This document shows positions 18,653 through 28,128 of a stretch of DNA of 64,000 nucleotides, piece after piece (positions within the stretch are counted from its first letter, which is position 1; each line of letters starts with the position of its first letter). The stretch lies in the NCBI RefSeq assembly GCF_014203125.1, contig NZ_JACHIH010000004.1, forward strand, positions 186,001 to 250,000, in the 5' to 3' direction. The translations under genes were made by a program, and so were the position numbers. The notes beneath the pieces were generated by a model. That model was not told the DNA's origin. It did not search any database and saw only the letters and a program-made list of their open reading frames with translations. Origin of the DNA: Rhodopseudomonas rhenobacensis (lineage in GTDB: Bacteria > Pseudomonadota > Alphaproteobacteria > Rhizobiales > Xanthobacteraceae).

Positions 18653-19507
18653 TCAGGCCGGATCGATTCGGGCGGCGTCCGCCGCGACCTCGCGTTGCTT
18701 GGCGCGCCGCCACAGCGTGCCCACGCTCAGCACCACGATGGCGCCGGCCAGCGACAGCGTGAATTCGCCGAGATTTTCGAAGCCGGCGAGATGCTTGGCG
18801 ACGCCGAACAGCGACGAATTCAGATCGAGATCGAAGCCGATTTTGCCGTCGAGCAGGCGCTGCAGCCAGGGATGCACCGCCGGATCCGTCGCCATGATGT
18901 CGCCGGCGATCCAGCCCAGCAGCGCGGCGCCGGCCCACACCAGGATCGGCAGCCGGTTCAGCACCAGAAGAATCAGCGCCGCGCCGGCGACGATCAGCGG
19001 CACGCTGATCGCAAGGCCGAGGATCAGCAGCGGCACGCTGCCGTTGGCGGCGGCGGCGACCGCAATCACATTGTCGAGGCTCATGACGATATCGGCGACG
19101 ACCACGATCTGCACCGCGCGCCAAAGATGCGCTGCGGCCTTGACGCTGTTCTCGTCTTCGTCGTCCGGAACCAACAGCTTGGCCGCGATCACGATCAGGA
19201 TCAGCCCGCCGACCAGCTTCAGATAGGGCAGTTCCAGCAGCGTCGCGACGATGCCGGTGAAGATGATCCGCAGCAGCACCGCGATGCCGGCGCCCAGCAC
19301 CATGCCCCACATCCGCTGCCGCTTGTTCAGCGCGCGGCAGGCGAGCGCGATCACCAGCGCGTTGTCGCCGGACAGCAGAATGTTGATCCAGATGATTTTG
19401 CCGACCGCGAGCCAGAACGTCGGCTGTTGCATTTCGCTGTGAAACTGGCCGGCAAGGGTTCCGATACTCACGGAATCGACGATTTGCTGCAGCCAGTCCA
19501 CGGTCAC
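18653..19507 (-). CDS. TerC-family membrane protein
   Basis: 284 residues with about seven to eight hydrophobic segments. TerC signatures are the acidic-asparagine motifs LLSGDNALVIALA near residue 48 and VMSLDNVIAVA near residue 140, which in the family are candidate metal-binding sites. TerC/YjbE-type proteins are linked to Mn2+ export or loading of secreted proteins, or tellurite resistance. There is no sign of a yybP-ykoY riboswitch in the short upstream gap. It lies downstream of ndk on the same strand, separated by a large hairpin. The transported ion is not known. Confidence 0.88.
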   Translation of the reverse strand: MTVDWLQQIVDSVSIGTLAGQFHSEMQQPTFWLAVGKIIWINILLSGDNALVIALACRALNKRQRMWGMVLGAGIAVLLRIIFTGIVATLLELPYLKLVGGLILIVIAAKLLVPDDEDENSVKAAAHLWRAVQIVVVADIVMSLDNVIAVAAAANGSVPLLILGLAISVPLIVAGAALILLVLNRLPILVWAGAALLGWIAGDIMATDPAVHPWLQRLLDGKIGFDLDLNSSLFGVAKHLAGFENLGEFTLSLAGAIVVLSVGTLWRRAKQREVAADAARIDPA

Positions 19508-19526
19508 CTCACGGGCCGCGGCATAG

Positions 19527-19565
19527 CATCACGCCAGGCTGGTGTCGACCATGCCTGGCGTGATG
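19527..19565 (-). terminator. large hairpin between ndk and terC
   Basis: A perfect 13-base stem (CATCACGCCAGGC, 19527-19539, with its complement 19553-19565) encloses a further TGGT/ACCA pairing. It follows the ndk stop by 14 bases. There is no T tract, so it may be a transcript-end stabiliser or processing site rather than a classical terminator. Confidence 0.55.
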
Positions 19566-19579
19566 TCGAAGTCGATAGA

Positions 19580-20002
19580 TCAGCCGACGATTTCGTTGCC
19601 GGAGAAGAACTGCGCGATTTCGATCGCACCGGTTTCCGGGGCGTCGGAACCGTGCACCGAATTCTCGCCGATCGACTGCGCATGCGCCTTGCGGATGGTG
19701 CCGTCGGCGGCCTTCGACGGATCGGTGGCGCCCATCACGTCGCGATATTTCAGCACGGCGCCCTCGCCTTCCAGCACCTGCACAACGACCGGGCCGGAAA
19801 CCATGAAGTCGACCAGTTCGCCGAAGAACGGCCGCGCCTTGTGCACGGCGTAGAAGGTCTCGGCCTGGTCGCGGGTCATGCGGATGCGCTTCTGCGCGAC
19901 GATCCGCAGACCGGCCTGCTCGATCAGCGCATTGATCGCGCCCGTCAGATTGCGCGCGGTGGCGTCGGGCTTGAGGATCGAAAAGGTGCGTTCAATGGCC
20001 AT
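19580..20002 (-). CDS. ndk: nucleoside diphosphate kinase
   Basis: 140 residues from the ATG at 20002; the frame extends to 20224 but the family starts at [14 protein letters not shown]. It transfers gamma-phosphate from ATP to other NDPs through a phosphohistidine. The active-site block [13 protein letters not shown] contains the catalytic His near residue 117, and [13 protein letters not shown] holds the nucleotide-binding Lys. The length is exactly typical. Confidence 0.98.
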   Translation of the reverse strand: MAIERTFSILKPDATARNLTGAINALIEQAGLRIVAQKRIRMTRDQAETFYAVHKARPFFGELVDFMVSGPVVVQVLEGEGAVLKYRDVMGATDPSKAADGTIRKAHAQSIGENSVHGSDAPETGAIEIAQFFSGNEIVG

Positions 20003-20300
20003 GTGTTGTCCTTGAGATACGGTGTTTTTGAGCTTTGGAGAGGTGCGGCGCTTATATCGACGCCGTTCCGGAACGGCAAGCCGCCCGCCCGGCGCCGCTC
20101 GCCCGCGGGCTTGCGCTCGACCACACCGCCGGGCCCGCGGTCTCGCCCGGCAAATCCCTCCGCGCAGGTCCCGATGTCCGGCTTTTCCCGACTTGTGGCG
20201 GAACTCAGGCCAATATTTACTCAACTTTTACTGAATCCGCGTGCAATCCCGGGGCGAAGAAACCATTGCCGCGGCACGGACTTAGTCCTGTGAAGACCTC
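20003..20300. other. gap between ndk and a small gene
   Basis: A divergent promoter region with an A+T-rich stretch (AATATTTACTCAACTTTTACTG, 20211-20232 approximately). I see no gene or RNA in it. Confidence 0.4.
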
Positions 20301-20486
20301 ATGACACTGGAACACGCGATGCCGACCGCCTCCAACAGCGAACCCATCGACAGCCGAACCATCCGTTCGATCTGCCGTGCGATCGGCGAAAAGCTGCAGC
20401 AGAGCCTGCCGCTGGACAACCCCAGGCTGCCCGATCGGCTGGAGCAATTGCTCGCCGAGATGCGCCGGCGCGACGGCCAAAAGTAG
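20301..20486 (+). CDS. small helical protein, NepR-like layout
   Basis: 61 residues from the ATG at 20301 (a second ATG at 20319 would give 55). No signal or membrane segment. Two predicted helices, IRSICRAIGEKLQQSL and LPDRLEQLLAEMRRRD, are joined by a short Pro-containing turn. This recalls the anti-sigma factor NepR (IGxxLR... then VPDRFLxLLxxL) but without the conserved acidic linker, and phyR or ecfG is not nearby. The gene fills the space before the ABC-F gene. It is likely real because of its compact helix pattern, but unproven; function unknown. Confidence 0.55.
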   Translation: MTLEHAMPTASNSEPIDSRTIRSICRAIGEKLQQSLPLDNPRLPDRLEQLLAEMRRRDGQK

Positions 20487-20550
20487 CTCGCAGCGGCGCG
20501 CCCCGCCGCTGCGGGGTTGCGTTTGACCGGGGAGCCGGTCACAACGCGGC

Positions 20551-22440
20551 ATGCTCTCACTCAATGAAATCTCGATCCGGCTCGCCGGACGGCTGTTGAT
20601 CGACCACGGCACCGCGCAGATCGCGCCGGGCGCCCGCGTCGGCTTTATCGGCCGCAACGGCGCCGGCAAGTCCACCCTGTTCCACGCCATCCGCGGCGAA
20701 TTGCCGACCGAGACCGGCTCGATCTCGCTGCCGCCGCGCTGGCGGATCGGCAGCCTCGCCCAGGAAGCCCCGAACGGCCCGGAAACCCTGCTCGAAGTGG
20801 TGCTGAAGGCGGATCTCGAACGCGACGCGCTGTTGATCGAAGCCGAGACCGCGCACGATCCGCATCGCATCGCCGAGATCCAGACCCGGCTCGTCGACAT
20901 CGACGCCCATTCCGCCCCTGCCCGCGCCGCCGCGATCCTCTCCGGCCTCGGCTTCTCCACCGCCGATCAGGCGCGCTCCTGCTCGGAGTTCTCCGGCGGC
21001 TGGCGGATGCGGGTGGCGCTGGCCGCCACGCTGTTCTCGGCGCCCGACCTGTTGCTGCTCGACGAGCCGACCAACTATCTCGATCTCGAAGGCACGCTGT
21101 GGCTGGAGGACCATCTCGCCAACTATCCGCGCACCGTGATCGTGATCAGCCATGACCGCGACCTCTTGGACACCTCGGTCAACGAGATCCTGCATCTCGA
21201 CCGCGGCAAGCTGGTGCACTACCGCGGCACGTATTCCGCTTACGAGGAATTCCGCGCCAACAAGGAAGCGCTCGACGCCAAGAACTTCAAGCGCCAGGAG
21301 GCGCAGCGCAAGCATCTGCAGTCGTTCGTCGACCGCTTCAAGGCCACCGCCTCCAAGGCGCGCCAAGCACAGTCTCGCGTGAAAATGCTGGAGCGGATGA
21401 AGCCGGTGTCGGCGCTGGTGACGCAGGACGTCAAGGAATTCCATTTCCCGGCGCCGGAGAAGATCCTGTCGCCGCCGATCATCGCGGTCGACAACGTCAC
21501 CGTCGGCTACGACCACAAGCACCCGGTGCTCAAGCACGTCACGCTGCGGATCGACACCGAAGACCGCATCGCCCTGCTCGGCTCCAACGGTAACGGCAAG
21601 TCGACGCTGGTGAAGCTGTTGGCCAACCGGCTGGCGCCGTTCTCCGGCTCGGTGATCCGCGCCGACAAATTGTCGATCGCTTACTTCGCCCAGCACCAGC
21701 TCGACGAATTGAACGAAGACGGCTCGCCCTACGACCACGTCCGCAAGCTGATGCCGGACGCCACCGAGACCAAGATCCGCGGCCGCACCGGCGCGCTCGG
21801 CTTTTCCGGCAAGGCCGGCGACACCATCGTGAAGTCGCTCTCGGGCGGCGAAAAGGCGCGGCTGCTGCTGGGGCTCGCCACCTTCTTCGGTCCCAACATG
21901 ATCATCCTCGACGAGCCGACCAACCATCTCGACATCGACAGCCGCGCGGCGTTGGCAGAAGCGATCAACGATTATCCCGGCGCGGTGATCATGGTGTCGC
22001 ATGACCGCTACCTGATCGAAGCCTGCGCCGATCAATTGTGGGTGGTGGCCGATCACAAGGTCACGCCGTATGACGGCGACCTCGACGATTATCGCCGCTC
22101 GGTGCTGTCGAGCCGCGGCATGCGGTCGAGCCCGCGCGACCGCGCCGCCAATGCGCAAGAGCGTAGCAACGAGGCAAGCAACGGCAAGCCCGCGCGTGCC
22201 AAAGGCGACAAGAAACCGTCGCTGAAGCAGCAGATCGCCGCCGCCGAGGCGGAGATGGAGCGGATCACCGGCATCATCGCCAAGCTCGACACCGCGCTGG
22301 CGCTGCCCGGTCTGTTCAAGAAGGATCCGAAGCAGGCGGCGCAACTCAGCAAGGCCCGCGCCGGCGCCGAAGCCGCGTTGCAGAAGGCCGAGGAGACCTG
22401 GCTGGCGGCGAGCGCGTCCTACGACCAGGCGCAGGGGTGA
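20551..22440 (+). CDS. ABC-F family ATPase (Uup/YheS type)
   Basis: 629 residues with two ABC domains and no membrane segment. Domain 1 has Walker A GRNGAGKST (residue about 34), signature FSGGWRMRVALA and Walker B LLLLDEPTNYLDLE. Domain 2 has GSNGNGKST (about 350), LSGGEKARLLLG and IILDEPTNHLDID. The charged linker (KEALDAKNFKRQEAQRKHLQ) and a coiled-coil C-terminus (KQQIAAAEAEMERITGIIAKL) fit ABC-F ribosome-associated factors. Not an exporter. The precise subfamily is not settled. Confidence 0.93.
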   Translation: MLSLNEISIRLAGRLLIDHGTAQIAPGARVGFIGRNGAGKSTLFHAIRGELPTETGSISLPPRWRIGSLAQEAPNGPETLLEVVLKADLERDALLIEAETAHDPHRIAEIQTRLVDIDAHSAPARAAAILSGLGFSTADQARSCSEFSGGWRMRVALAATLFSAPDLLLLDEPTNYLDLEGTLWLEDHLANYPRTVIVISHDRDLLDTSVNEILHLDRGKLVHYRGTYSAYEEFRANKEALDAKNFKRQEAQRKHLQSFVDRFKATASKARQAQSRVKMLERMKPVSALVTQDVKEFHFPAPEKILSPPIIAVDNVTVGYDHKHPVLKHVTLRIDTEDRIALLGSNGNGKSTLVKLLANRLAPFSGSVIRADKLSIAYFAQHQLDELNEDGSPYDHVRKLMPDATETKIRGRTGALGFSGKAGDTIVKSLSGGEKARLLLGLATFFGPNMIILDEPTNHLDIDSRAALAEAINDYPGAVIMVSHDRYLIEACADQLWVVADHKVTPYDGDLDDYRRSVLSSRGMRSSPRDRAANAQERSNEASNGKPARAKGDKKPSLKQQIAAAEAEMERITGIIAKLDTALALPGLFKKDPKQAAQLSKARAGAEAALQKAEETWLAASASYDQAQG

Positions 22441-22502
22441 ACTGATAGCCGGGCGTTGCTAACCGTTCTGATGTCTGTTTAGCGCCCAATCGAAAACGCG
22501 GC

Positions 22503-22620
22503 TGTCATTCCGGGGCGCGAGGCCGCAGGCCGAGCGAACCCGGAATCCAGTAATCACCGCCCTGGAATACTGGATTCCGGGCTCACTCGCCGCTCACGCG
22601 GCTCGTGCCCCGGAATGACA
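22503..22620. repeat. dispersed palindromic repeat, family A copy 1
   Basis: The ends are inverted (TGTCATTCCGGGGC ... GCCCCGGAATGACA), with an inner pair GGAATCCAGTA / TACTGGATTCC. Further copies lie at 35826-35941 and 60487-60610. Confidence 0.85.
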
Positions 22621-22655
22621 GACATCGAAGCGATCAGGCGCACGAGTGAACGGGC

Positions 22656-22792
22656 CGTGTCCCGGGCGCGGTGCAGCGCGGAGCGCTGCGCCGCTGACCC
22701 GGGACCGTTCCAAGCGCTGCGGTCCGTAACGGCCCCGGCTCTGTAGCGTACCACGCCGCAAGAGCGGCGCGCTGCGCTACGTCCGGGGCACG
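22656..22792. repeat. dispersed palindromic repeat, family B copy 1
   Basis: Begins CGTGTCCCGGGCGCG and ends GTCCGGGGCACG, enclosing a shared stretch around GGGACCGTTCCAAGCGC and CACGCCGCAAGAGCGGCGCG. A near-identical copy lies at 62177-62312 and a shorter relative at 47331-47390. Confidence 0.8.
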
Positions 22793-22814
22793 CACAAACT
22801 CGAAGTAATTGAGC

Positions 22815-23411
22815 TTATCCCGCCGCGTGCTTCTTCGCCCTCGGCTTGCCGGCCTTCGGTTGCGGCGCCGCCTCGGGCGCGCGTTCGATCGAGCTCAGCC
22901 GGCCCGCGGTGAAGGTATAGAGGCCGGCGCGCGGTCCGCGCGAATAGGTCAGCAGCGCGACGCGGTCGCCGCGCGGATTGGTCGACAGGCTGACATTGTC
23001 GGGGGCGCCGGCGCCGCGCGCGACGTCGCACTCGGTGTGGCCGAGCGCCACCACGCCGCTGCGCGACGGCTGCGCCGCAGCGCCGCCGGCATCGGTCAGC
23101 GCGTTGGCATCGGCCGGCGGCGACATCCCCGGGCACATGCCGTCGGCGCTGATCAGATCCTCCGGCGCCACCGGCTTGTCCGGGGTCAGCGGCGGGGTTT
23201 CGATCGAGACGTTCTTGATGAAGACGCGGCCGGGCCGCGAAAACCATTCGGCGTCGCGCGACAGCAGGTCCGACGAAAACATATCCGAGGTCGCCGAGCA
23301 GCCGCCCAGCAAGGGCGCGCCCACACACAACAACAGCAAGGCGCGGGAGGTGATTTTCTGTCGCACGGTCAAGTTCGCCCCATTCAGCAGCTTAAGCGGT
23401 TGTACAACCAT
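22815..23411 (-). CDS. lipoprotein of unknown function
   Basis: 198 residues if started at the ATG at 23411; starting at TTG 23372 or GTG 23366 would give a more typical short signal (RQKITSRALLLLCVGAPLLGGC). The lipobox LLGGC places it as a lipid-anchored outer-membrane or periplasmic protein. The rest contains four Cys in pairs (C in DGMCPGMS and HTECDVARG), a beta-rich tail (RGDRVALLTYSRGPRAGLYTFTAGRLSSIE) and a basic C-terminus (KAGKPRAKKHAAG). The mature protein is not recognised as a named family. It is convergent with the ABC-F gene across repeats. Confidence 0.8.
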   Translation of the reverse strand: MVVQPLKLLNGANLTVRQKITSRALLLLCVGAPLLGGCSATSDMFSSDLLSRDAEWFSRPGRVFIKNVSIETPPLTPDKPVAPEDLISADGMCPGMSPPADANALTDAGGAAAQPSRSGVVALGHTECDVARGAGAPDNVSLSTNPRGDRVALLTYSRGPRAGLYTFTAGRLSSIERAPEAAPQPKAGKPRAKKHAAG

Positions 23412-23501
23412 CCATTTACGGCACGACCGTGACCGCCGGCGGACACCTCGTTGCAGCCGAAGGTAGCATCGTTCAGCGACCATCGCTATCGGCCGCGCGG
23501 G

Positions 23502-23954
23502 CTATTCCCGGCTTTGCCAGCCGCCGGAGCCGTCGGCCTGCCGGTAGATCACCGCCAAGCCGCGCGATTTGCTCTCCGTCCACGCCGCGCGGGCCATCAC
23601 GATGGCCTCGTCGTCGTCGCCATTGAACACCAGCACCAGGCGTTCGTACGAGGCGATATCCGCCGGCAACGCCGCATTGTCGACCAGGAATCGGACCTTG
23701 GCGCCGTTCGGGTTGGCTTCGTCGGCGGTCAAAACGATCGGCTGCTGCGCGGCGTCCGCCACCCGCCAGGTGGCGTGCGGCAGAAACGAATCGTCACGAT
23801 AGGTCCACAGATGGGCATCGAGCGCGTCGGCGCGCTCCTCGGTGGTGGATTGCACCACCACCCGCCAGCCGCGCTGCAGCGATTTCTCCAGCAATGACGG
23901 CAGGACTTTCTCCACCGTCATATTCTGCAGATGGTAGAACAGCACTTCGGTCAT
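23502..23954 (-). CDS. holC: DNA polymerase III chi subunit
   Basis: 150 residues from the ATG at 23954. The [35 protein letters not shown] start and the DDSFLPH and [14 protein letters not shown] blocks match HolC. It connects the clamp loader to single-strand binding protein. The start overlaps the pepA stop by four bases (ATGA), the classical pepA-holC arrangement in proteobacteria. Confidence 0.93.
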   Translation of the reverse strand: MTEVLFYHLQNMTVEKVLPSLLEKSLQRGWRVVVQSTTEERADALDAHLWTYRDDSFLPHATWRVADAAQQPIVLTADEANPNGAKVRFLVDNAALPADIASYERLVLVFNGDDDEAIVMARAAWTESKSRGLAVIYRQADGSGGWQSRE

Positions 23955-25450
23955 TTGGACTCGTAATAGTCCGCAACAAGCCGATCCAGCAGCCGCACGC
24001 CGTAGCCGGAGCCCCAGCTCTGATTGATGTCGGTCTTCGCCGCCCCCATCGCGGTGCCGGCGATGTCGAGATGCGCCCACGGCGTATCGTCGACAAAGCG
24101 CTGCAGGAACTGCGCCGCGGTGATCGAGCCGCCATGGCGGGCGCCGGCGTTTTTCATGTCGGCAAATTGCGAGTCCATCATCTTGTCGTATTCCGGCCCC
24201 ATCGGCATCCGCCATACCCGCTCGCCGGTCGCCTGGCCCGCTTCGGTCAGCCGCTGCGACAGTTCGTCGTTGTTGGAGAACAGCCCGGCATATTCGGTGC
24301 CGAGCGCGACCAGGATCGCCCCGGTCAGGGTGGCGAGGTCGACCATGAATTTCGGCTTGTGCTTCTTCGCCACGTACCAAAGCACGTCGGCCAGCACCAG
24401 GCGGCCTTCGGCGTCGGTGTTGATGATCTCGATGGTCTGACCGGACATCGAGGTAACGATATCGCCGGGCCGCTGCGCGTTGCCGTCCGGCATGTTCTCG
24501 ACGAGGCCGATGGCGCCGACCACGTTGACCTTGGCCTTGCGCGCCGCCAGCGCGTGCATCAGCCCGACCACGCACGCCGCGCCGCCCATGTCGCCCTTCA
24601 TGTCTTCCATGCTGCCCGACGGTTTGATCGAGATGCCGCCGGTGTCGAAACACACGCCCTTGCCGACGAAGGCCACCGGCTGCTGGCCCTTCTTGCCGCC
24701 GTTCCAGCGCATGATCACGGTGCGGCCGGGCTGCGTCGAGCCCTGCGACACGCCGAGCAGCGCCCCCATCTTCAGCCGCTTCATCGCCGGCACGTCGAGC
24801 ACCTCGACGGCGACGCCGAGCTTGCGCAACTGGCTGGCGCGTCGCGCGAATTCCACCGGATACAGCACGTTCGGCGGCTCGTTGACCAGTTCGCGCGCCA
24901 TGATCACGCCGTCGACGACGTGGTTCTGCGGCGCGAAGGCCTTCTTGGTGGCCGCCACATCGCGCACCGCGATCGCCACGCTGGCGTCGAGCGGGGTGTC
25001 GTCGCCGTCCTTCTTCTTGGTCTTGTAGCGATCGAACTTGTAAGCCCGCATCCGCACGCCGGCGGCGATCGCCGCGGCCTGCGCCGGGGTCATGGCGCCG
25101 CTCGGCAGTTCGGCGATCACGGTGACGGGCTCCTTGCCGCCGCCGATCTTGCCGGCCAGCGCGCCGCCGAGCTTGAGAAAGTCGTGGTCCTTGATGGCGT
25201 CGAGCTTGCCGACCCCGATCACCACCAGCCGCGAGGCCTTGAGGCCCTCCGGCGCCAGGATGTCCAGCGTCGATCCGCTCTTGCCCTTGAACTGGCTGGT
25301 CGCCGCGGCGCGCTTCACCGCATTCGCGGCGGTGCCGACCGCCTTGACGGTGTCGGGGCCGAATTTCAGCGTGTCATCGCAAAACACGAACAGCACGCCG
25401 CGCGCGCTCGTGGCCATCGGAACGAAGCCAACGTTGACGGCGTCGGGCAT
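23951..25450 (-). CDS. pepA: leucyl aminopeptidase (M17)
   Basis: 499 residues from the ATG at 25450, preceded by GGAGGA. It is a cytosolic two-metal peptidase removing N-terminal residues. The catalytic domain is clear: [31 protein letters not shown] (metal and active-site Lys region) near residue 265, and the signature [12 protein letters not shown] near residue 345. Homologues such as E. coli PepA also act as DNA-binding accessory proteins; that is not implied here. A 409-base divergent gap separates it from lptF. Confidence 0.96.
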   Translation of the reverse strand: MPDAVNVGFVPMATSARGVLFVFCDDTLKFGPDTVKAVGTAANAVKRAAATSQFKGKSGSTLDILAPEGLKASRLVVIGVGKLDAIKDHDFLKLGGALAGKIGGGKEPVTVIAELPSGAMTPAQAAAIAAGVRMRAYKFDRYKTKKKDGDDTPLDASVAIAVRDVAATKKAFAPQNHVVDGVIMARELVNEPPNVLYPVEFARRASQLRKLGVAVEVLDVPAMKRLKMGALLGVSQGSTQPGRTVIMRWNGGKKGQQPVAFVGKGVCFDTGGISIKPSGSMEDMKGDMGGAACVVGLMHALAARKAKVNVVGAIGLVENMPDGNAQRPGDIVTSMSGQTIEIINTDAEGRLVLADVLWYVAKKHKPKFMVDLATLTGAILVALGTEYAGLFSNNDELSQRLTEAGQATGERVWRMPMGPEYDKMMDSQFADMKNAGARHGGSITAAQFLQRFVDDTPWAHLDIAGTAMGAAKTDINQSWGSGYGVRLLDRLVADYYESK

Positions 25451-25859
25451 GGGCAATCCTCCAAAAAACTTGGGCAAAGGTCGGTCGAGGCGACGATCCG
25501 GACGAACTGGCTCGCGGAATCGTCGGTTTCGGATCCGGCGCGGGATGATGGCCCCACTATGAGCCTTCCTTCCCCTTGCTGCCAAGAGCGCAGCCGGTGC
25601 TCGCCCCGGCTGCAGTTGAAAACCGCTCGCCGCCGGAAACGCGAGCCGAAACCGCAAAGCGTGGCTTTCCGGTGACATCCGGGAAACATTAACCATCCGC
25701 AGAAGGTGCCATGCCCCAGCCATTTTGTTGACGGATCAGACAGATGGTAATGGTCCTGTCAGGATGGGGAAGAGCCTGGCGGCGACGGGAGATTCGTTGA
25801 CGGGGGTTCGGAGCGGTGCGAAGCGGCACCGCGCCCGGAATTGGGGATCGTGCGGAGCG
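25451..25859. other. divergent gap between pepA and lptF
   Basis: Promoters for both operons should lie here. I see no gene, strong dyad or recognisable operator. Confidence 0.4.
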
Positions 25860-27026
25860 ATGGGGTCGATCGACAGCTACATATTCCGCACGACGCTGAC
25901 GTCGTTTGCGGTGATCCTGGCCAGCCTCACCGGCGTGATCTGGATTACCCAGGCGTTGCGCGGAATCGATCTGATGACGAGCCAGGGTCAGACCATCCTG
26001 ACCTTCCTCGGCCTCACCGGCATGGCGGTGCCGGTTCTGGTGCTGGTGATCGCCCCGGTGGCGCTGATGATTGCGGTCGCCCACACCCTGAACCGGCTGG
26101 CCAATGATTCGGAAATCATCGTGATGAACGCCGCCGGGTTGTCGCCGCTGCGGCTGGTGCGCCCCTTCATGTTCGCCTCGGTGGTGGTGGCTATCCTGGT
26201 CGGCTTCATCTCGGCCTATGTCGCGCCGGAAGGCCTGCGCCGGATCAACCGCTGGGACAGCGAAATCACCGCCGACATTCTCGCCAACATCCTGCAGCCC
26301 GGCCGCTTCTCGCAGCTCGAAACCAACCTGACGATCCGGGTGCGGGAACGCCAGCCCGGCGGCGTGCTGGTCGGCGTATTCATCGACGATCGCCGCGACC
26401 CCAACGAGCGCGTCAGCATCATCGCCGACCATGGCACCGTGCTGAAGAACGAAGACGGCTCGTTCCTGGTGCTGGAAGACGGCACGCTGCAGCGCTTCGA
26501 AACCGGCAAGCAGGATCCCGCGCTGGTGGCGTTCGGCCGCTACGCCTTCGACATGTCGAAGTTCTCCCGGGCGCGCGACGTCACCTACGGCATCCGCGAA
26601 CGCTATCTCTGGGAATTGCTGTGGCCGGAGCCCGGCGATGCGCTGTACGCCCGGCTGCCGAACCAGTTTCGCGCCGAGATGCACGACCGCCTCCTGGCGC
26701 CGATCTATCCCTTCGTGTTCGCGGCGCTGACCTTTGCGTTTCTCGGGCTGCCGCGCACCACGCGGCAGAGCCGCAACTTCTCGATGGCCGGGGCGATCGC
26801 CGCGGTGTTCGCGGTGCGGCTCGCCGGATTCGCCTGCTCGATTGTGACCAGCAGCACGCCGGCGGTCGCCGCGGCGCAATATCTGCTGCTCGGCGCGACG
26901 CTGGCTGTGAGCTTGTGGGTGATCGCCCGCAACATCGTCATCGAGCCGCCGGCGCGCTTGATGGAGCTGATCAACGCGCTGACCGCCTCGCTGGCCCGCC
27001 TCCGCCTGCGTCCGATGCCGTCATGA
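25860..27026 (+). CDS. lptF: LPS export system permease LptF
   Basis: 388 residues from the ATG at 25860, preceded by GGAG; the frame is open from 25725. It is a YjgP/YjgQ-family inner-membrane protein with six transmembrane helices, three at each end, and a periplasmic jellyroll domain between (residues about 140-270). The MGSIDSYIFRTTLTSFAVILASLTGVIWITQ start and the HTLNRLANDSEIIVMNAAG coupling-helix block are typical. It partners LptG and LptB. First gene of the lptF-lptG-lptD operon. Confidence 0.95.
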   Translation: MGSIDSYIFRTTLTSFAVILASLTGVIWITQALRGIDLMTSQGQTILTFLGLTGMAVPVLVLVIAPVALMIAVAHTLNRLANDSEIIVMNAAGLSPLRLVRPFMFASVVVAILVGFISAYVAPEGLRRINRWDSEITADILANILQPGRFSQLETNLTIRVRERQPGGVLVGVFIDDRRDPNERVSIIADHGTVLKNEDGSFLVLEDGTLQRFETGKQDPALVAFGRYAFDMSKFSRARDVTYGIRERYLWELLWPEPGDALYARLPNQFRAEMHDRLLAPIYPFVFAALTFAFLGLPRTTRQSRNFSMAGAIAAVFAVRLAGFACSIVTSSTPAVAAAQYLLLGATLAVSLWVIARNIVIEPPARLMELINALTASLARLRLRPMPS

Positions 27027-27039
27027 CCGGACCCCGCGC

Positions 27040-28128
27040 ATGATCGCCAGCACCCTCAACCGCTATTTCGCGGCACGATTCGTCACCGCGGCGCTGGCGG
27101 TGTTCGCCGGCCTGTTCGTGCTGTTGGTGTTCGTTGATTACATCGACCTGCTGCGCCGCGCCGGCGGCCGGCCGTCGATCTCGGCGCTGCTGATCGTGCA
27201 GACCTCGGTGTACCGGGTGCCGCAGCTCTTGGAGCGGCTGATGCCGTTCTGCATCCTGATCGGCGCGATGACCTGCTACCTGGCGTTGTCGCGACGCCTC
27301 GAACTGGTGGTGGCGCGCGCCGCCGGGATTTCGGCCTGGCAATTCATAGCGCCGGCGCTGTGGAGCGCGCTGGCGCTGGGCGTGTTCGCCACCGTGGTGT
27401 TCAATCCGATGTCGGCGAACATGCAGGAGCGCGCCAAGCAGATGGAAGCCGAGATGTTCGGCGACTCCTCCGGCAGCCTGCAGGACGCCAGCGGTTTCTG
27501 GATCAACCAGGTCACCAGCGAGGGCCAGGCGATCATCAACGCTTCGCGCAGCCAGCAGCAGGGTGCGCTGCTGACCGGCTTGAGCGTGTTCCGGTTCGAG
27601 CCGGACTTCTCGTTCAAGGAGCGAATCGAGGCCCGCGAGGCGACGCTGGAACCGGGGTTCTGGCGGTTCAAGAACCTGCGGCGTTACACATTGGACGGCC
27701 CGCCGGTCGACCAGGAGGTTTTCCTGCTGCCGACGACTCTGACGCTGGCCCAGGTCCGCAACAGCTTTTCCACCCCCGAGACTGTGTCATTTTGGCAACT
27801 GCCGGGCTATATCCGCTCGTCGGAGAGCTCTGGATTTGCCACGGCCGGTTACCGGCTACAGTTTCATAAGCTACTGGCACGGCCGTTTCTTCTTGCCGCT
27901 ATGGTTATGCTAGCGGCTTCTGTTAGCTTGCGATTCTTCCGTTTTGGCGGTGTTCAAAAGATGGTTTTGAGTGGCGTGGGCGCAGGGTTTCTGCTCTATA
28001 TCCTGTCGAAAGTAACCGAAGATCTGAGCAAGGCCGAGTTAATGCATCCGCTTGCTGCAGCGTGGCTCCCCGTGTGCGTGGGAAGTCTCGCTGGTTTTTT
28101 AGCCTTGCTGCACCTGGAGGACGGATAG
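27040..28128 (+). CDS. lptG: LPS export system permease LptG
   Basis: 362 residues, 13 bases after lptF. Same fold as LptF: an N-terminal membrane triplet starting NRYFAARFVTAALAVFAGLFVLLVFVDYIDLLRRA, a coupling helix LALSRRLELVVARAAGISAWQ, the periplasmic domain and three C-terminal helices. With LptF it forms the channel that lifts lipopolysaccharide into the Lpt bridge. The TAG stop shares one base with the GTG start of lptD. Confidence 0.95.
   Translation: MIASTLNRYFAARFVTAALAVFAGLFVLLVFVDYIDLLRRAGGRPSISALLIVQTSVYRVPQLLERLMPFCILIGAMTCYLALSRRLELVVARAAGISAWQFIAPALWSALALGVFATVVFNPMSANMQERAKQMEAEMFGDSSGSLQDASGFWINQVTSEGQAIINASRSQQQGALLTGLSVFRFEPDFSFKERIEAREATLEPGFWRFKNLRRYTLDGPPVDQEVFLLPTTLTLAQVRNSFSTPETVSFWQLPGYIRSSESSGFATAGYRLQFHKLLARPFLLAAMVMLAASVSLRFFRFGGVQKMVLSGVGAGFLLYILSKVTEDLSKAELMHPLAAAWLPVCVGSLAGFLALLHLEDG

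Noticed and set aside
19508-19579. yybP-ykoY manganese riboswitch before terC
   Set aside because: The region is too short and is dominated by the simple 13-base hairpin; the riboswitch's conserved loops are not visible.
20557-22344. 595-codon minus-strand frame opposite the ABC-F gene
   Set aside because: Mirror of a gene with two complete ATPase cassettes; no ribosome site or recognisable domain.
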